Of a stretch of 6,202 nt of DNA, positions 5,246 through 6,202 are shown piece after piece. The notes below the pieces were generated by a model. It was not told the origin of the DNA, did not search any database, and saw nothing but the letters and a program-made list of their open reading frames with translations. Every line of letters begins with the position of its first letter. Position 1 is the stretch's first letter. Made by a program: the position numbers and the translations under genes. Origin of the DNA: JBCCZC01 sp039188505 (GTDB lineage: Bacteria > Pseudomonadota > Gammaproteobacteria > Xanthomonadales > SZUA-38); contig JBCCZC010000356.1 of assembly GCA_039188505.1 (NCBI GenBank), positions 1-6,202 of the forward strand, written 5' to 3'.

Positions 5246-6063
5246 GCGCCGCACTGAAGCCACGCGATTTCAAGAGTGACCGACAGCCGATCTGGTGCCC
5301 GGGTTGCGGTGACTTCGGCGTTCTGAATGCCATCACCAAGGCACTCGCCTTTCTCGAACGCAGCCGGGACGAGGTTGCCCTGATCAGCGGCATCGGCTGT
5401 TCGTCGCGCATTCCCGCCTACCTCGACACCTACGGCTTCCACGGCCTCCACGGGCGCGCTCTGCCGATCGCCACCGGCCTCAAGGTGGCGCGACCGGAGC
5501 TGACGGTCATCGCGACCGGCGGCGACGGCGACGGTTTCTCGATCGGCGGCAACCATTTCCTCCACGCCTGCCGGCGCAACACCGATATCACCTACGTGGT
5601 CATGGACAACGAGGTTTGCGGCATGACGAAGGGGCAGGCGTCGCCGACCACGCATCCCGACTGGCGCCAGGCAAAGCTCACACCCGGCGGGACCCAGATT
5701 CCGTCCTTCGATCCCTGTGGCATCGCGCTCGCCGCCGGGGCCAGCTTCGTCGCGCGAGGCTTCTCCGGCGATCCCAACGGCCTCGCGAAGATGATCACCG
5801 AAGCCATCGTTCACCCGGGCTTCAGCTTTCTGCAGGTGCTGAGCCCCTGCCCGACCTACCGGCCGGAGCAGAAGGAATGGAAGTCTCAGGTCCAGCGGGA
5901 GTGCCTTGATGAGCAGTCGGAGCGCGCCGCCGCCGCGGCTGCGATCCACGCCGACAACGGCTTTTCCACCGGCATCGTGCACCGGCTCGAACGGCCGGTC
6001 TGGCCTCCGGCGGCCAGGGGGGGAACCACCCTCGACGATATCGCAAGAGCATTCTCCGCATGA
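5242..6063 (+). CDS. korB: 2-oxoacid:ferredoxin oxidoreductase beta subunit (KorB), TPP and [4Fe-4S] binding
   Basis: This 273-residue partner of KorA carries the catalytic cofactors. WCPGCGDFG (18-26) supplies C19 and C22, GIGCSSRIP (50-58) supplies C53, and SPCPTY (201-206) supplies C203, the four ligands expected for one [4Fe-4S] cluster. Thiamine diphosphate and Mg binding is shown by ATGGDGDGFSIGG (91-103), ending with N123 in MDNEVCGMTKGQ (121-132). The length is normal for two-subunit enzymes. The ATG at 5242 has GAGGA 7 bases upstream and overlaps the original korA stop as ATGA. An in-frame ATG at 5137, overlapping the premature korA stop as TGATG, would add 35 Arg-rich residues. That stretch has poor third-position bias (21 of 35 G/C) and no family resemblance, so I reject it as the native start. 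The stop overlaps the next gene by ATGA. Confidence 0.95.
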   Translation: MSAALKPRDFKSDRQPIWCPGCGDFGVLNAITKALAFLERSRDEVALISGIGCSSRIPAYLDTYGFHGLHGRALPIATGLKVARPELTVIATGGDGDGFSIGGNHFLHACRRNTDITYVVMDNEVCGMTKGQASPTTHPDWRQAKLTPGGTQIPSFDPCGIALAAGASFVARGFSGDPNGLAKMITEAIVHPGFSFLQVLSPCPTYRPEQKEWKSQVQRECLDEQSERAAAAAAIHADNGFSTGIVHRLERPVWPPAARGGTTLDDIARAFSA

Positions 6064-6202
6064 ACGAACCCATTGAAGATCTCCCGCTCTTCCTCGCCCA
6101 TGCGCTCGCCCTCGAGCGCGAATCCGCCGAGCGCTATCGTGAGCTCGCGGGAGCCATGGAGCAGCACAACAACACCGAGGCGTCCCGCCTCTTCGCGCGG
6201 CT
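6060..6202 (+). CDS. Ferritin-like / rubrerythrin-type protein (5' part only)
   Basis: Forty-seven complete codons are visible before the window ends. The sequence MNEPIEDLPLFLAHALALE continues into ERESAERYRELA, which fits the first helix of ferritin-like di-iron proteins. E19 is the likely first iron ligand, and the E-x3-A-x-R-Y spacing (E19, A23, R25, Y26) matches rubrerythrins. The ATG overlaps the korB stop (ATGA), and only a weak purine stretch precedes it, so translation is probably coupled to korB. Membership in the korAB operon suggests a role in iron supply or peroxide or oxygen defence for the iron-sulfur enzyme (inference). The remaining helices and any rubredoxin domain are outside the window, so the subfamily is undetermined. 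Confidence 0.75.
   Translation, partial: MNEPIEDLPLFLAHALALERESAERYRELAGAMEQHNNTEASRLFAR

Noticed and set aside
5122..5982. Minus-strand open frame of 286 codons opposite korB
   Set aside because: It is the antisense of clear KorB motifs, and its translation has no family features.

Overview
This is a high-G+C window with very strong G/C preference at third codon positions, and it carries ordinary chromosomal genes. I see no mobile element, CRISPR array, tRNA or rRNA. The gene families (secreted M20 peptidase, Grx3-type glutaredoxin, CheY-like receiver protein, two-subunit KorAB with a ferritin-like gene) suggest a Gram-negative bacterium, most likely a gammaproteobacterium. That placement is inferred from gene content and coding style; no phylogenetic marker is present.

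Layout: (1) bases 1-92 hold the 3' end of an unidentified plus-strand gene. (2) Bases 93-273 form a short convergent intergenic region with two GC-rich hairpins. (3) On the minus strand lie a secreted M20-family metallopeptidase (2058-544) and then a 72-residue two-helix membrane protein (492-274) with a near-perfect Shine-Dalgarno. (4) A divergent promoter region at about 2059-2185 separates the peptidase from a plus-strand glutaredoxin (2186-2443). (5) A minus-strand pair, a single-domain response regulator followed 18 bases later by a 133-residue helical protein of unknown function, ends 2 bases from the glutaredoxin stop. (6) A second divergent region (about 3379-3523) carries a perfect 16-bp dyad and leads into a plus-strand operon: korA (fused gamma-alpha subunit), korB (TPP-binding beta subunit) and a ferritin-like gene that runs off the window.

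The operon should encode a cytoplasmic CoA-dependent 2-oxoacid:ferredoxin oxidoreductase, probably acting on 2-oxoglutarate. KorA supplies the gamma and alpha domains, and KorB supplies thiamine diphosphate binding and the four cysteines for one [4Fe-4S] cluster. The ferritin-like protein may handle iron or peroxide near this oxygen-sensitive enzyme (inference).

The most notable observation is that korA is broken by an in-frame TGA at 5135-5137. The same frame then continues for 35 codons, encodes a family-typical KorA C-terminus, and ends in a TGA overlapping the korB start as ATGA. The tail keeps the local codon bias, so the interruption is very recent, a sequencing or assembly error, or a read-through stop. 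The other stops in the window include ordinary TGAs, so a genome-wide reassignment of UGA is unlikely. No clearly new multi-gene system is visible. The best candidates for undescribed biology are the interrupted korA, the response-regulator/unknown-protein pair and the small membrane protein.
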